From DAOUJI01 sp034422875 (lineage in GTDB: Bacteria > Chloroflexota > Dehalococcoidia > Lucifugimonadales > JAGWBF01), in assembly GCA_034422875.1 (NCBI GenBank), contig DAOUJI010000098.1, positions 27,174 to 91,173 on the forward strand: DNA of 64,000 bases. Reading direction: 5' to 3'. Shown piece by piece: positions 36,730-44,766 of this stretch. Made by a program: the position numbers and the translations under genes. The first letter of the stretch is position 1. Every line of letters starts with the position of its first letter. The notes beneath the pieces are model-generated. The model worked only from the letters and a program-made list of their open reading frames with translations. It ran no database searches and was not told the DNA's origin.

Positions 36730-36865
36730 AGCGCTCCCTTCCCTTCCTATGGATAGTCCGGTCGGTTGACGAGCCACAGCCTGGCCGCGACCCATGGGTT
36801 GAAAAAGGTTAGCTTATTCTAACATGAAATCGCCTATATGGGTTTGAGCGGCGCCAGGCCAGGGC

Positions 36866-37138
36866 CTAGCCCAACGGCCTTACCACCACTTTGAATCTTC
36901 GGGATCCGCATGTGGGCGACAATTCGGAATACTCGATAACCGTGCCTTTCTTACCGCCATTAAGGCCAGTCACTTCGGAGCCTACATCAGGCGTCGCTTC
37001 AGCGGCGTCTACACTTAGCTGTCCCATCGGCTGGTTCTCCTCCGAGACCACGAACCAGGTGGCTTTGGCTCCTTGGACCATGCGGGCTCCTTCATCAAAT
37101 TGGGTCGGACAAACGGGTCTTAATCCAGTAGCTGTCAT
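36866..37138 (-). CDS. Small protein of unknown function, translationally coupled to the dehydrogenase
   Basis: 90 residues, not recognised. The ATG overlaps the stop of the upstream zinc dehydrogenase gene (ATGA), which supports real translation. Three Cys are present (PVCPT, PTCGS) and the body is beta-rich (TWFVVSEENQPMG, then KGTVIEYSEL, FKVVVRPL). GSEVTGLNGGKKGTVIEY looks like a small barrel. It may be a fragment of a larger family or a subunit linked to the dehydrogenase; no evidence beyond coupling. Confidence 0.45.
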   Translation of the reverse strand: MTATGLRPVCPTQFDEGARMVQGAKATWFVVSEENQPMGQLSVDAAEATPDVGSEVTGLNGGKKGTVIEYSELSPTCGSRRFKVVVRPLG

Positions 37139-38190
37139 GGAGTCATGACATACAACATGTGCTCATCACCCAACCATTCCTTGCGTCCATCCACGAAGTC
37201 CTCCATGGAATAGGACCTTATGGCTGTCCCGCCCATCCAGTTCAGCTTCATGCGCCCCATCTCGACCAGGTCCAATGTCCGGTCATAGTCGGCCCCCAGG
37301 CATGTCCTGGAGGTTATCAGGCTGCTTTCGGTGTTGAACAGCTTCAGTATGTCTATCGTTATAGAGCCGCCGACGCCCCAGTGCCCCACCTGGACTATGC
37401 GGCTGCAAGGTGCAAGCATTTCCAGCATCTGGTTGTTGTAGTTTCCAGGTATCCCGGCGCATTCCATCACCACGTCGGCGCCCCGGCCGCCGGTTTCGTC
37501 CATGACGGCCTCAACAACGTTCTCGGTGGACGGGTCCACGATGACGTCGAATCCCAGGTCCGCCGCCGACTGGCGCGCCAGGCCTCTGGGGTCCACCGCA
37601 ATGATTCTGCCCCCTGAAATACTGGCCATCTGCGCCGCAAAGGCGCCAATCTGGCCCACTCCCAGCACCACCACCGTTTCGCCGGGGCCAACCTTGGCCC
37701 GCCTTTCGGCAGCGTGGACGCCAATGGCGCATGGTTCAACCATAGCCGCCTCTTCCATAGTCATGTAGTCCGGAATCTGGAAAGCGAGAACTGAGGGCAC
37801 GGCCATGTAGTCCTGGTATCCCGCAAGGTGGACCCTCTCCCTTGGAGTGGGGCAGTTGTTCTCGAATCCCGAGGTGCAGTAGCGGCACCGCTTGCATCCC
37901 ATGTTATGCAGAACGGCCACTCTATCGCCCGGTTCGCAGTTGACCACTCCCGCCCCAACTTCCTCCACCACACCGGCGACTTCGTGGCCTTTGCCTCCCA
38001 GCCAGGGAAGAGTGGCCGTCTCTTCCGGGCTTAGAAGCTCTCCGGCCTCCTTCTCGAACCTGCGTTCGGAGCCGCAGAAGCCCACTCCTCCGATTTTTAT
38101 CAACGCTTCCCCAGGTCTTGGTTCAGGAGTCGGAGCGTCCTCCATGGTCCACTGGGAGCCCCCTCTGTATACCCATGCTCGGTTTGCCAT
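37135..38190 (-). CDS. Zinc-dependent alcohol dehydrogenase family (MDR) protein
   Basis: 351 residues of the medium-chain dehydrogenase family. Catalytic zinc ligands: Cys in GVGFCGSE, His-Glu in GGKGHEVAGVVEEVG. The structural zinc Cys set is in MGCKRCRYCTSGFENNC. The Rossmann motif is VVVLGVGQIGAFAAQMA with an acidic residue (AVDPRG) at the end of beta 2, which suggests NAD. It resembles threonine or sorbitol dehydrogenase-like enzymes; substrate unknown. Convergent with nothing nearby; a tRNA-Leu gene lies 147 bp upstream on the same strand. Confidence 0.88.
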   Translation of the reverse strand: MANRAWVYRGGSQWTMEDAPTPEPRPGEALIKIGGVGFCGSERRFEKEAGELLSPEETATLPWLGGKGHEVAGVVEEVGAGVVNCEPGDRVAVLHNMGCKRCRYCTSGFENNCPTPRERVHLAGYQDYMAVPSVLAFQIPDYMTMEEAAMVEPCAIGVHAAERRAKVGPGETVVVLGVGQIGAFAAQMASISGGRIIAVDPRGLARQSAADLGFDVIVDPSTENVVEAVMDETGGRGADVVMECAGIPGNYNNQMLEMLAPCSRIVQVGHWGVGGSITIDILKLFNTESSLITSRTCLGADYDRTLDLVEMGRMKLNWMGGTAIRSYSMEDFVDGRKEWLGDEHMLYVMTP

Positions 38191-38337
38191 GGCAGCCTCC
38201 TGTTACAGGCTTGCGGTTTAGGTCATAAAGCAGGTGCAAGCTATATCAAGATTTCGCGTAGTTCGATTCAGCGCGCGGCTGATATGGCCGCCGGCGCAAC
38301 AGATTGGGGCATTGGTTTTCGGCCAGCCGTCGGAAGC

Positions 38338-38423
38338 TGGTGCCGAAGGTCGGATTCGAACCGACACGGGGTTGCCCCCACCGGTTTTTGAGACCGGCGC
38401 GTCTACCATTCCGCCACTTCGGC
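38338..38423 (-). tRNA. tRNA-Leu (anticodon CAA), CCA encoded
   Basis: Minus-strand cloverleaf with acceptor arms GCCGAAG/CTTCGGC, D-arm region TGGCGGAATGGTAGACGC, anticodon stem CCGGT/ACCGG around CTCAAAA (anticodon CAA, reading UUG), a long class II variable arm (TGGGGGCAACCCCG), T-arm GTCGG-TTCGAAT-CCGAC, discriminator A and an encoded CCA. 86 nt including CCA. The long variable arm and A73 fit leucine. Confidence 0.95.
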
Positions 38424-38503
38424 GTAGACCAATAGTTTCGGGCCTTGTCTTTGCACTATATCCGGTTTCCTCTACTTTTTCCATCCAAAAGCGGGATTAA
38501 TAG

Positions 38504-38539
38504 AAAGCCGGGCCCTGTACCCAGGGGCCCGGCTTTTTT
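38504..38539. terminator. Bidirectional terminator after cysH
   Basis: AAAGCCGGGCCC paired with GGGCCCGGCTTT around a short loop, with TTTTTT on the plus strand and TTTCTATTA on the minus strand. It lies 24 bp after the cysH stop and separates it from tRNA-Leu. Confidence 0.9.
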
Positions 38540-38562
38540 GTCCAATTGGGTTTGTGAGTGGT

Positions 38563-39288
38563 CTAGGAACTCTTGGGTTCTATCGCCATCTTGAGGGGGC
38601 GGGTGTGGATTCCACACTCGCCGCCGCACTTGCTGGTGCCCACCCACCGGCCGGCCCTCTCGTCGGGGCCACTGGAGATGCGGGTGCAGGGGGCGCAGCC
38701 CAGGGAACGGTAGCCCTCGATGTACAGAGGGTTCACTGGAACCTGGTGGAGCGCGATATACTGCCACACTTCTCGCTCGTGCCAAATCAGGATGGGGTTA
38801 AGCTTTATCAGGCCCTCGTCCCTCTCCTCGATTTCCTGGAAGTCGGTCCGGGTGCGGCCTTCCGTGCACCGCAAACCGGTCACCCAACACTCCACGTCCA
38901 TGTCCTGGACCGCTTGCCTTGTGGGGAGCACCTTGAGGTTGTAGCAACAGAGGTCCGGGTCGTAGGAGTAGAGCGCTTCCGGCTGCTCGGAGTCGTTCTT
39001 GAAGACCTGCAGCTCAGGGTACTGGGCCACCTGCTCGTGCATGAAGTTGACGGTCTCAGCAGGCTTGTACCGCGTGGTTACGATGAATCCTGGGATGTTG
39101 GCGCTGACCCGCTTGGCCAGGTGCCAGACCACCACAGAGTCCTTACCCAGGCTGTTGGCTACCACCATCTTGTCGCCGAACTTCTGGTATCCGTCGTTGA
39201 TCAGGTCCAGTGACCTCTCAACCTTCTGGGCGAAATGCAGACCATCCACCAGTTCTACAACGTTTTCCGTGCTTGGGCTAATGCTCAT
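38563..39288 (-). CDS. cysH: Phosphoadenylyl/adenylyl-sulfate reductase family protein
   Basis: 241 residues. The PP-loop is VANSLGKDSVVVWHLA. The double Cys in DPDLCCYNLKVLP and the pair in SLGCAPCT are the four 4Fe-4S ligands that mark APS reductases, and the C-terminal ECGIH carries the catalytic Cys-thiol. TGLRCTEGRTR also fits. It would reduce adenylyl sulfate to sulfite with thioredoxin in assimilation. No cysD/N/I genes are adjacent. It is preceded by a structured leader with an intrinsic terminator (39402-39530), so transcription may be attenuated. Confidence 0.85.
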   Translation of the reverse strand: MSISPSTENVVELVDGLHFAQKVERSLDLINDGYQKFGDKMVVANSLGKDSVVVWHLAKRVSANIPGFIVTTRYKPAETVNFMHEQVAQYPELQVFKNDSEQPEALYSYDPDLCCYNLKVLPTRQAVQDMDVECWVTGLRCTEGRTRTDFQEIEERDEGLIKLNPILIWHEREVWQYIALHQVPVNPLYIEGYRSLGCAPCTRISSGPDERAGRWVGTSKCGGECGIHTRPLKMAIEPKSS

Positions 39289-39401
39289 GATTCGTACCTC
39301 TGTCGGGCGTTCTCCCTCTTAAGATTTGTTTGCCGGAACGGACTTTTGATCCTACCCCTTGCGCGATTGTGCTCCGATTCGCCCTGCCTCAAAAATAGAA
39401 A

Positions 39402-39430
39402 CTGCGCTCGCCTTGGCCTGACGGGCGCAG
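39402..39430 (-). terminator. Intrinsic terminator in the cysH upstream region
   Basis: On the minus strand a 9-bp stem (CTGCGCCCG with CGAGCGCAG, one G-T pair) with an 11-nt loop is followed by TTTCTATTTTT. It lies 114 bp upstream of the cysH start and about 230 bp after the MoaD-like gene, so it is either a late terminator of that operon or an attenuator for cysH. Confidence 0.65.
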
Positions 39431-39438
39431 ATTATGAT

Positions 39439-39535
39439 TCAGGAACCAGCGACTCGTAACCTGCCCCTCTATTGGGGGCGGGTACACAAGTGGTGCAGAT
39501 CGTCTCCGAACCGAGCGAGAAACATCGCTGAAAAG
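39439..39535 (-). promoter_or_regulatory. Structured leader element upstream of cysH, possible riboswitch-like attenuator
   Basis: On the minus strand CAGCGA (39530-39525) can pair with TCGCTG (39452-39447), enclosing a second helix GTACCCGCCCC with GGGGCAGGTTAC. The intrinsic terminator follows within 20 nt. I do not recognise a known aptamer; SAM-I consensus blocks are missing. Confidence 0.35.
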
Positions 39536-39603
39536 CATACCACGTCTGCTGGAAATGTCAACGAAGACCGCACCAAACCGGGACCGGGTCATCCGAAAGC
39601 AAT

Positions 39604-39631
39604 CAGGCCGCCCCGGTGATGGGGCGGCCTG
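39604..39631 (-). terminator. Stem-loop after the MoaD-like gene
   Basis: CAGGCCGCCCC/GGGGCGGCCTG, 11 bp perfect with a GGTGAT loop, 30 bp after the stop codon; only a weak T-rich tail (ATTGCTTTC) follows. Confidence 0.6.
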
Positions 39632-39660
39632 AAACTCTGGTCATGCTTTTGGCGGGCGGC

Positions 39661-39924
39661 TCAGCCGCCGCCGATGGCCGGTACGAAGTGGACCTCGCTG
39701 CTCTCCCCCACCTTTTCCAGAATGCCCATGTTGGCTATTTCGCCGTCCACGGCCACCTGGATGTTGGAGCGGATGTTACCGTCCTCCACCAGCCGCTCTT
39801 TCATACCCGGGAACTGTTCCTCAAGCCGCTCGACGACCTGGCGGACGTTGGAGGCTTCCATGTCCACCTGTTTAACGCCGTCAGTCAGCTTCTGGAGCAT
39901 GGTGGGTATGAACACCGTGGGCAT
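39661..39924 (-). CDS. MoaD/ThiS-like sulfur carrier protein
   Basis: 87 residues with the beta-grasp pattern MPTVFIPTMLQKLTDG, then VRQVVERLEEQFPGMKERL, IQVAVDGEIA, and the C-terminal VHFVPAIGGG. The terminal Gly-Gly is the thiocarboxylation site of ubiquitin-like sulfur carriers; here one more Gly follows, so it may need trimming or use GG directly. It sits 4 bp after a molybdenum hydroxylase gene and ahead of cysH, so it could serve molybdopterin sulfur transfer or another sulfur pathway. Which one is inference. Confidence 0.85.
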   Translation of the reverse strand: MPTVFIPTMLQKLTDGVKQVDMEASNVRQVVERLEEQFPGMKERLVEDGNIRSNIQVAVDGEIANMGILEKVGESSEVHFVPAIGGG

Positions 39925-39927
39925 TGC

Positions 39928-42210
39928 TTAGCCGCCGTTCTTCTCCCACAAGGCTTCCAGGACTGCGCCGGGGCTCATGGGCAGGACCTTCATCCTGACA
40001 CCCACGGCGTCGTATATGGCGTTAGCGATGGCTGCCATGGGCGGGACTATGGGTATCTCGCCCACTCCCTTGGCTCCGTAGCGGTGGCCTGGGTTGGCCT
40101 GCTCGACGATGATGGTGTCAATCATGGGCAGGTCCAGGCTGGTGGGCATCCGGTAGTCGAGGAGGCTGGAGTTGACCATCTGGCCGTTGTCGTTCATGTA
40201 GTATTCCTCGTTGAGCGCCCAGCCTATTCCCTGGACCACTCCGCCCTGCATCTGCCCTTCCACGTAGGAGGGATGGATGGCCTTTCCTGCGTCCTGCACT
40301 GCGGTGTAGCGGAGAATGTCCACCTTGCCAGTGTCCGGGTCCACCTCTACGTCCACGATGTGAGTCCCTACTGATACGGCCTGCCCAGTGGGCTCCACGC
40401 TGGCCGCGGATGTGACCCCGCCGCCGGTGCCGATAAGCCGTCCGGCAAGCTCCTTGAAGGTCATCTTGAGCTCAGGGTCGGCGCCATGAGTGAATACGCC
40501 CTTGGAGTACTGGACGTTCTCTACGTCCGTGTCCCATATCTTGGCGGCCCGCTCGATCATCTGCCGCTTCACGTCTTCGGCTGCGTCAATGGCCGCCCAT
40601 CCGGTGGCGAACGCTGTCCGGCTGCCTCCGGTGACCGCCGTGTAGCCCACGGAGTCGGTGTCGGCCACGGTCGGCTTGATGTCGGTGTAGGGCAGTTCCA
40701 GGGCCTCGGCCGCCTGCATGGCGATGGACGCCCTCGTGCCGCCGATGTCCACAGAGCCTTCCAGCATGCTTATGGTGCCATCAGGTTCCACAGTGAGAGT
40801 GGCGCTGGACTGAAGGTTGGCGTTGCCCCAGAACCCCGTGGCCACGCCCCGGCCCCGGTTCTTTCCTTCCAGTTTGGTCTTGTAGTGGTCGTGGTCCATC
40901 AGGGCATTGATGCACTCCACCTGCGTGACGTTGCGGAGGACCGGCCCCTCGATCTTGCGGGTGCCGTCCCTGGCCGCGTTCTTGAGCCGGAACTCCAACG
41001 GGTCCACGCCTATCTTCTCGCATATCTCGTCCACCACCGTTTCCACTGCGAAGGACGCCTGGGGCGACCCCGGCGCGCGGTAGGCAGCCGTCTTGGGCTT
41101 GTTGGTGACTACGTCATAGGCGTCAGTGCGACCGTTGGGGAAGTCGTAGGCCGAGAAGCCGCAGGTTGCGGCGGCACCCACGGGAGAGCCGGGGAACGCT
41201 CCGGCCTCAAAGGCGTACTCGGCCTGCATGGCGGTCAGCATCCCGTCATTGGTGGCTCCTATCTTGACCCGCATCCAGGCGCCTGCTCCGGGTCCCGACG
41301 ACTCGAACACTTCGGCTCTCGTCATGGTCAGCTTGACCGGGTGGCCCGACTTGGCCGACAGCAACGACGCCACCGGCTCCAGGTACACCGGAATCTTGCC
41401 GCCGAATCCGCCGCCGATTTCCATGGGTGTGACCTTTATCTTGGAGACGGGGTGGTCCAGCAGCTCCGCTGTGTCCCTCCTCACCCAGAAGGGGCCCTGG
41501 GTGCTGCACCAGATGTCCAACTGGCCGTCCTTGTTCCAGTAGGCCGTGGCTGTGTGGGGCTCGATGTAGCCCTGGTGCACCGTCTTTGTGTTGAACTCAT
41601 GCTCCACCACTACGTCGGCTTTGGCGAAGCCTTCTTCCAGGTCCCCAAGCTCGAACCGTGAGTGGGATGCTATGTTGCTGGGCTTTTCAGACTTGCCTTC
41701 CAAACCGGAGGTGTACAAGCGGTCGTCGTGTATCAGGGCCGCGTCCTCTTTCATCGCGTCCCTGGCGTTGGTAAGCGCGGGAAGTACCTCGTAGTCAACC
41801 TTTATCAGCTCTGTGGCCTCCTCGGCCACGTGGGGGTTGACTGCCGCAACGGCGGCGACGGCGTGTCCCTTATACTGGACCTTGTCCGTCGCTAGAACGT
41901 TGTCGCTCTTGAATTTGAGAGGGAGCCAGCCGTTCCCCAACTCCTCCTTGGACTTGGACGAGAAGGGCAGGTCCTTGCCAGTGACCACCGCAAAGACGCC
42001 GGGGTAGGCCTCGGCGGCGCTGGTGTCGATGGACTTGATGCGGGCGTGAGCGTGGGGGCTGCGGAGTATCTTGGCGTGGAGGAGGCCGGTCAGCTTGATG
42101 TCGGCTCCGTATTCCGCCCGGCCAGTCACCTTGTCCACCCCGTCGGGCCGGACCGGTCGGGTGCCCACTACGTCATAGTCAACATTGGACAATACGATGT
42201 TGGAAGTCAT
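39928..42210 (-). CDS. Xanthine dehydrogenase/aldehyde oxidase family, molybdopterin-binding large subunit (second copy)
   Basis: 760 residues, paralogous to the product at 30646-32955 over the whole length. Shared landmarks: VVGTRPVRPDGVDKVTGRAEYGAD, EIGGGFGGK, AYRAPGSPQASFAVE, and the catalytic Glu in AKGVGEIPIVPP. Like its paralogue it has no adjacent FeS or FAD subunit genes. GGAGG lies upstream of the ATG and a TATAAT promoter candidate is at 42287-42292. Likely operon: this gene then the MoaD-like gene. The substrate is unknown. Confidence 0.9.
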   Translation of the reverse strand: MTSNIVLSNVDYDVVGTRPVRPDGVDKVTGRAEYGADIKLTGLLHAKILRSPHAHARIKSIDTSAAEAYPGVFAVVTGKDLPFSSKSKEELGNGWLPLKFKSDNVLATDKVQYKGHAVAAVAAVNPHVAEEATELIKVDYEVLPALTNARDAMKEDAALIHDDRLYTSGLEGKSEKPSNIASHSRFELGDLEEGFAKADVVVEHEFNTKTVHQGYIEPHTATAYWNKDGQLDIWCSTQGPFWVRRDTAELLDHPVSKIKVTPMEIGGGFGGKIPVYLEPVASLLSAKSGHPVKLTMTRAEVFESSGPGAGAWMRVKIGATNDGMLTAMQAEYAFEAGAFPGSPVGAAATCGFSAYDFPNGRTDAYDVVTNKPKTAAYRAPGSPQASFAVETVVDEICEKIGVDPLEFRLKNAARDGTRKIEGPVLRNVTQVECINALMDHDHYKTKLEGKNRGRGVATGFWGNANLQSSATLTVEPDGTISMLEGSVDIGGTRASIAMQAAEALELPYTDIKPTVADTDSVGYTAVTGGSRTAFATGWAAIDAAEDVKRQMIERAAKIWDTDVENVQYSKGVFTHGADPELKMTFKELAGRLIGTGGGVTSAASVEPTGQAVSVGTHIVDVEVDPDTGKVDILRYTAVQDAGKAIHPSYVEGQMQGGVVQGIGWALNEEYYMNDNGQMVNSSLLDYRMPTSLDLPMIDTIIVEQANPGHRYGAKGVGEIPIVPPMAAIANAIYDAVGVRMKVLPMSPGAVLEALWEKNGG

Positions 42211-42687
42211 TAAAACGCCACCTCCGTAGGATAAGTAGACGGCTCCTGAGCGGGAACCGCGTGACGGAGAATCCCACTCTGGCTGGATTATAGCGCCGCT
42301 CAGCCCGGCCTGCCACCCGCCACGCGGGTCTCCCTCCTCGTGATGCGTGCGTAGGCAGGAATCCAGGACACTCGGTTCCCTGAACTCCCGTCAGCCGCAT
42401 CGACGGACTCACGCCGTCTGCGAGGCATACTTCATACGGAAGTAATCAATAGATATGAAATATTCTATAAATAGCGCTAATATTTGACAATTCTTATAGC
42501 TGTATGTTAGCGTCCGTAAACCAATTTTTATGATTATGCGGCAGATTGGTTCCAATCAACTCTAATGCCGCTGTCATATCGTCTTCACCAGAACTTCCCT
42601 AACCTCCCCGGACCCTCCGAGATTTGGTGATTTGCTTCCGGGAATAGACACCATTTCTGTTGCAATGAAGCAATAAGGAGGACCAAT
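42211..42687. other. Intergenic region between divergent hydroxylase and peptide-transport operons
   Basis: 477 bp without a supported gene. The left part holds the minus-strand promoter candidate. The stretch 42430-42540 is markedly A/T-rich with a perfect TTGACA at 42484-42489 but no convincing -10 at the right distance. Control of the peptide importer presumably lies here; I cannot define an operator. Confidence 0.4.
42287..42315 (-). promoter_or_regulatory. Candidate promoter of the hydroxylase-MoaD operon
   Basis: Minus-strand TGGCAG (42315-42310), 17-nt spacer, TATAAT (42292-42287), about 77 bp upstream of the ATG. The -10 box is perfect and the -35 weak. Confidence 0.4.
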
Positions 42688-44553
42688 ATGGCACGGTTAG
42701 CTTTTTCAACCCCAACCTTTATCGTTGCCCTTCTGCTTGCCATCGGACTCGTAGTAGGAGCAGCCTGCGGAGGGGAAGACCCCACGGCTGTTCCCACTGA
42801 CACGCCGGAGCCCCCACCTACGAACACGTCGGCGCCTCCGCCCGATGACACACCGGAGCCCACGGCAATGATGGAAGCCACTAGCACACCCGCGCCTCAG
42901 GCCACTGTGGCTCCAGCAACTCAGGCGCCTACAGCCACCGCCGCGCCACGACCCACCGCCACACCGGTGGCGATGCCGGAAGGCGGCCCTCAGGGGACTC
43001 TTAACATCGGCTTCAAAGAGCTGGGGCCATTCAGGGCGCATCCCGCTCTTGCGGGCTATCCTCTAACTTCTATCCTGACTTCAGGGTTCGGTGAAGGGCT
43101 GATAGAGATCGACGCTGACGGGCAATACACTCCTATGCTGGCCACGGAATGGGAGGTCGCCTCCGACAACCAGACCTGGACCTACAAGCTCCAAAGAGGG
43201 GTCCAGTTCCACGACGGATACGGAGAGTTCACCGCCCAGGACGTCATCTACTCGCTGGAGCAGGCAGGCAGGGAAGACTCGCTTCACGGCATCGGTAAGA
43301 CACTGGCGGCGTATTTCTTGAATGAAGCCGGACCGATGACTGCCATCGACGACTACACCATCCAGCACAACACTGGAACCCCTAAGGTTGACACCCTGCG
43401 CCGCATAGGCGTGCCCAGCGGAGCAGGTTTCTGGGTCATGAGCAAGAACCAGGCCGACACCGACGGTGAAGACGCGGTCAACACCAACGGCGCCGGAACG
43501 GGCCCCAACGACTTCATCTCACAGGATGCAGGAATCTTCAGATTTGAAGCCGTTCAAGACCACTGGCGCAAGACTCCTTTCTTCGCGGAGACGGTATGGC
43601 AGGAGATACCGGAAGAGTCAGCGCGTGTCGCCGGGTTCCGGACAGGGCTTCTTGACACTTTCTACATGACCCTGGACTCCATCCCAGCCGTGGAGAAGGT
43701 GGAGGGCGCCAAACTGATGCGTCAGGAAGGCGCCACATACGAGTACATCAGCCTTTACGGGAGCCACTACGACAAGCTGGGCACGCCAGACCAGTGGCCC
43801 GGATACGACCCGGAGACTTTGCCTTACGTCTCATCCGACCCGGACCCCGAATCCGACGAGTGGAAGCGAGTCGCCAAGATACGCCTTGCCATGACCATGG
43901 CCATCGACAGGGAAGGCATCGTTGACAGCATATTGGGCGGCGAGGGCATTCCCTCATGGGTTGGCGGTTGGGCAGGCTCCTTGGGGCTGCTGCCCGAGGG
44001 AATGAGAGTGGACTACGACCCCGACCGGGCCCGGGAGTTGTTGGAAGAAGCCAACTACGACGGACGCCAGTTCGATATGGTCACCGCCGTCCGAGGCGTG
44101 GTCGGTGAAGAGGCGGCCTGTGAAGCAGTCTCCCAGATGTGGCGGGACATCGGCCTCAACGTCAATTTCGTCCACATTCCCTTCTCTCAATTGGTCGAAG
44201 GCGAGTTCGGACGCTCCTCCAAGAGGGTGCACTGCCGCGGAGGGTCACTCAACCCAGACCCCACAATAGGATACGGCGCTTACGCACCCGGACATACCTG
44301 GAGCAGAGGCCTGAACCACCCGTACATCGAAGAGCTGGCCACGGAGACCCTGAGGACCTTCGATTACGCCAAGCGCCTGGAGACCTCGCTGAAAATCGAG
44401 CAGTTCATTTTCGACAATTCGTTGGCCTTCGACATATACGCCGTGAACATGGTGTGGCCCATTGGCCCGCGGATAGACAGCTGGCTGGACCACCTGAGCC
44501 GGGGAGACGCCCGGAACATCAGCGGCATTGAATGGATACCCCACCGTCAGTAA
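42688..44553 (+). CDS. Peptide/oligopeptide ABC transporter substrate-binding lipoprotein
   Basis: 621 residues, solute-binding protein family 5. The signal peptide ends at VVGAAC, followed by a 75-residue Pro/Thr/Ala-rich low-complexity linker. The mature domain starts GTLNIGFKELGPF, has YTPMLATEWEVASDNQTWTYKLQRGVQFHDG (typical of DppA/OppA, quoted here in two parts: ATEWEVASDNQTWTYKL and VQFHDG) and ends near LDHLSRGDARN. AAGGAGG lies upstream. First gene of a dppABCDF-type operon; the ligand cannot be inferred, and in related groups this family also binds glycosides or nickel. Confidence 0.9.
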   Translation: MARLAFSTPTFIVALLLAIGLVVGAACGGEDPTAVPTDTPEPPPTNTSAPPPDDTPEPTAMMEATSTPAPQATVAPATQAPTATAAPRPTATPVAMPEGGPQGTLNIGFKELGPFRAHPALAGYPLTSILTSGFGEGLIEIDADGQYTPMLATEWEVASDNQTWTYKLQRGVQFHDGYGEFTAQDVIYSLEQAGREDSLHGIGKTLAAYFLNEAGPMTAIDDYTIQHNTGTPKVDTLRRIGVPSGAGFWVMSKNQADTDGEDAVNTNGAGTGPNDFISQDAGIFRFEAVQDHWRKTPFFAETVWQEIPEESARVAGFRTGLLDTFYMTLDSIPAVEKVEGAKLMRQEGATYEYISLYGSHYDKLGTPDQWPGYDPETLPYVSSDPDPESDEWKRVAKIRLAMTMAIDREGIVDSILGGEGIPSWVGGWAGSLGLLPEGMRVDYDPDRARELLEEANYDGRQFDMVTAVRGVVGEEAACEAVSQMWRDIGLNVNFVHIPFSQLVEGEFGRSSKRVHCRGGSLNPDPTIGYGAYAPGHTWSRGLNHPYIEELATETLRTFDYAKRLETSLKIEQFIFDNSLAFDIYAVNMVWPIGPRIDSWLDHLSRGDARNISGIEWIPHRQ

Positions 44554-44624
44554 CGCAGTCTGAGAAACGGAAGATGGAGAATCCTCCGGCCTGCGGCTAA
44601 ACTTACGGCAACGAGAAAGAGTCG

Positions 44625-44659
44625 GGCCCTAGACGTCCCTTCATCGGAGGTCTAGGGCC
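44625..44659 (+). other. Stem-loop between binding protein and permease genes
   Basis: GGCCCTAGAC/GTCTAGGGCC, 10 bp perfect with a 15-nt loop, no T run. As in the aap operon, a hairpin separates the binding-protein gene from the permeases and may stabilise the upstream message. Confidence 0.55.
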
Positions 44660-44766
44660 TGAGTCCATCAAAACAAGGCATCAAGCAAAGGGTTGGGTGG
44701 ACCACAAAGTTACATCCCATTTCCATGTCATTGGACAGGGGATTTTGACGACGATGAAGCTATAAC

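Larger units (their letters stand above)
39289..39660. other. Intergenic region between MoaD-like gene and cysH
   Basis: 372 bp without a supported protein gene. It holds, in minus-strand order, the hairpin at 39604-39631, the structured element at 39439-39535, and the terminator at 39402-39430, then about 110 bp of leader to cysH. Confidence 0.5.

Noticed and set aside
38218..38500. Overlapping reading frames on both strands across the tRNA-Leu gene
   Set aside because: They are the well-known spurious frames over a tRNA; the cloverleaf is perfect and no protein family matches.
42484..42512. Promoter of the peptide-transport operon at TTGACA
   Set aside because: The -35 box is perfect, but no reasonable -10 box occurs at 16-18 bp spacing.
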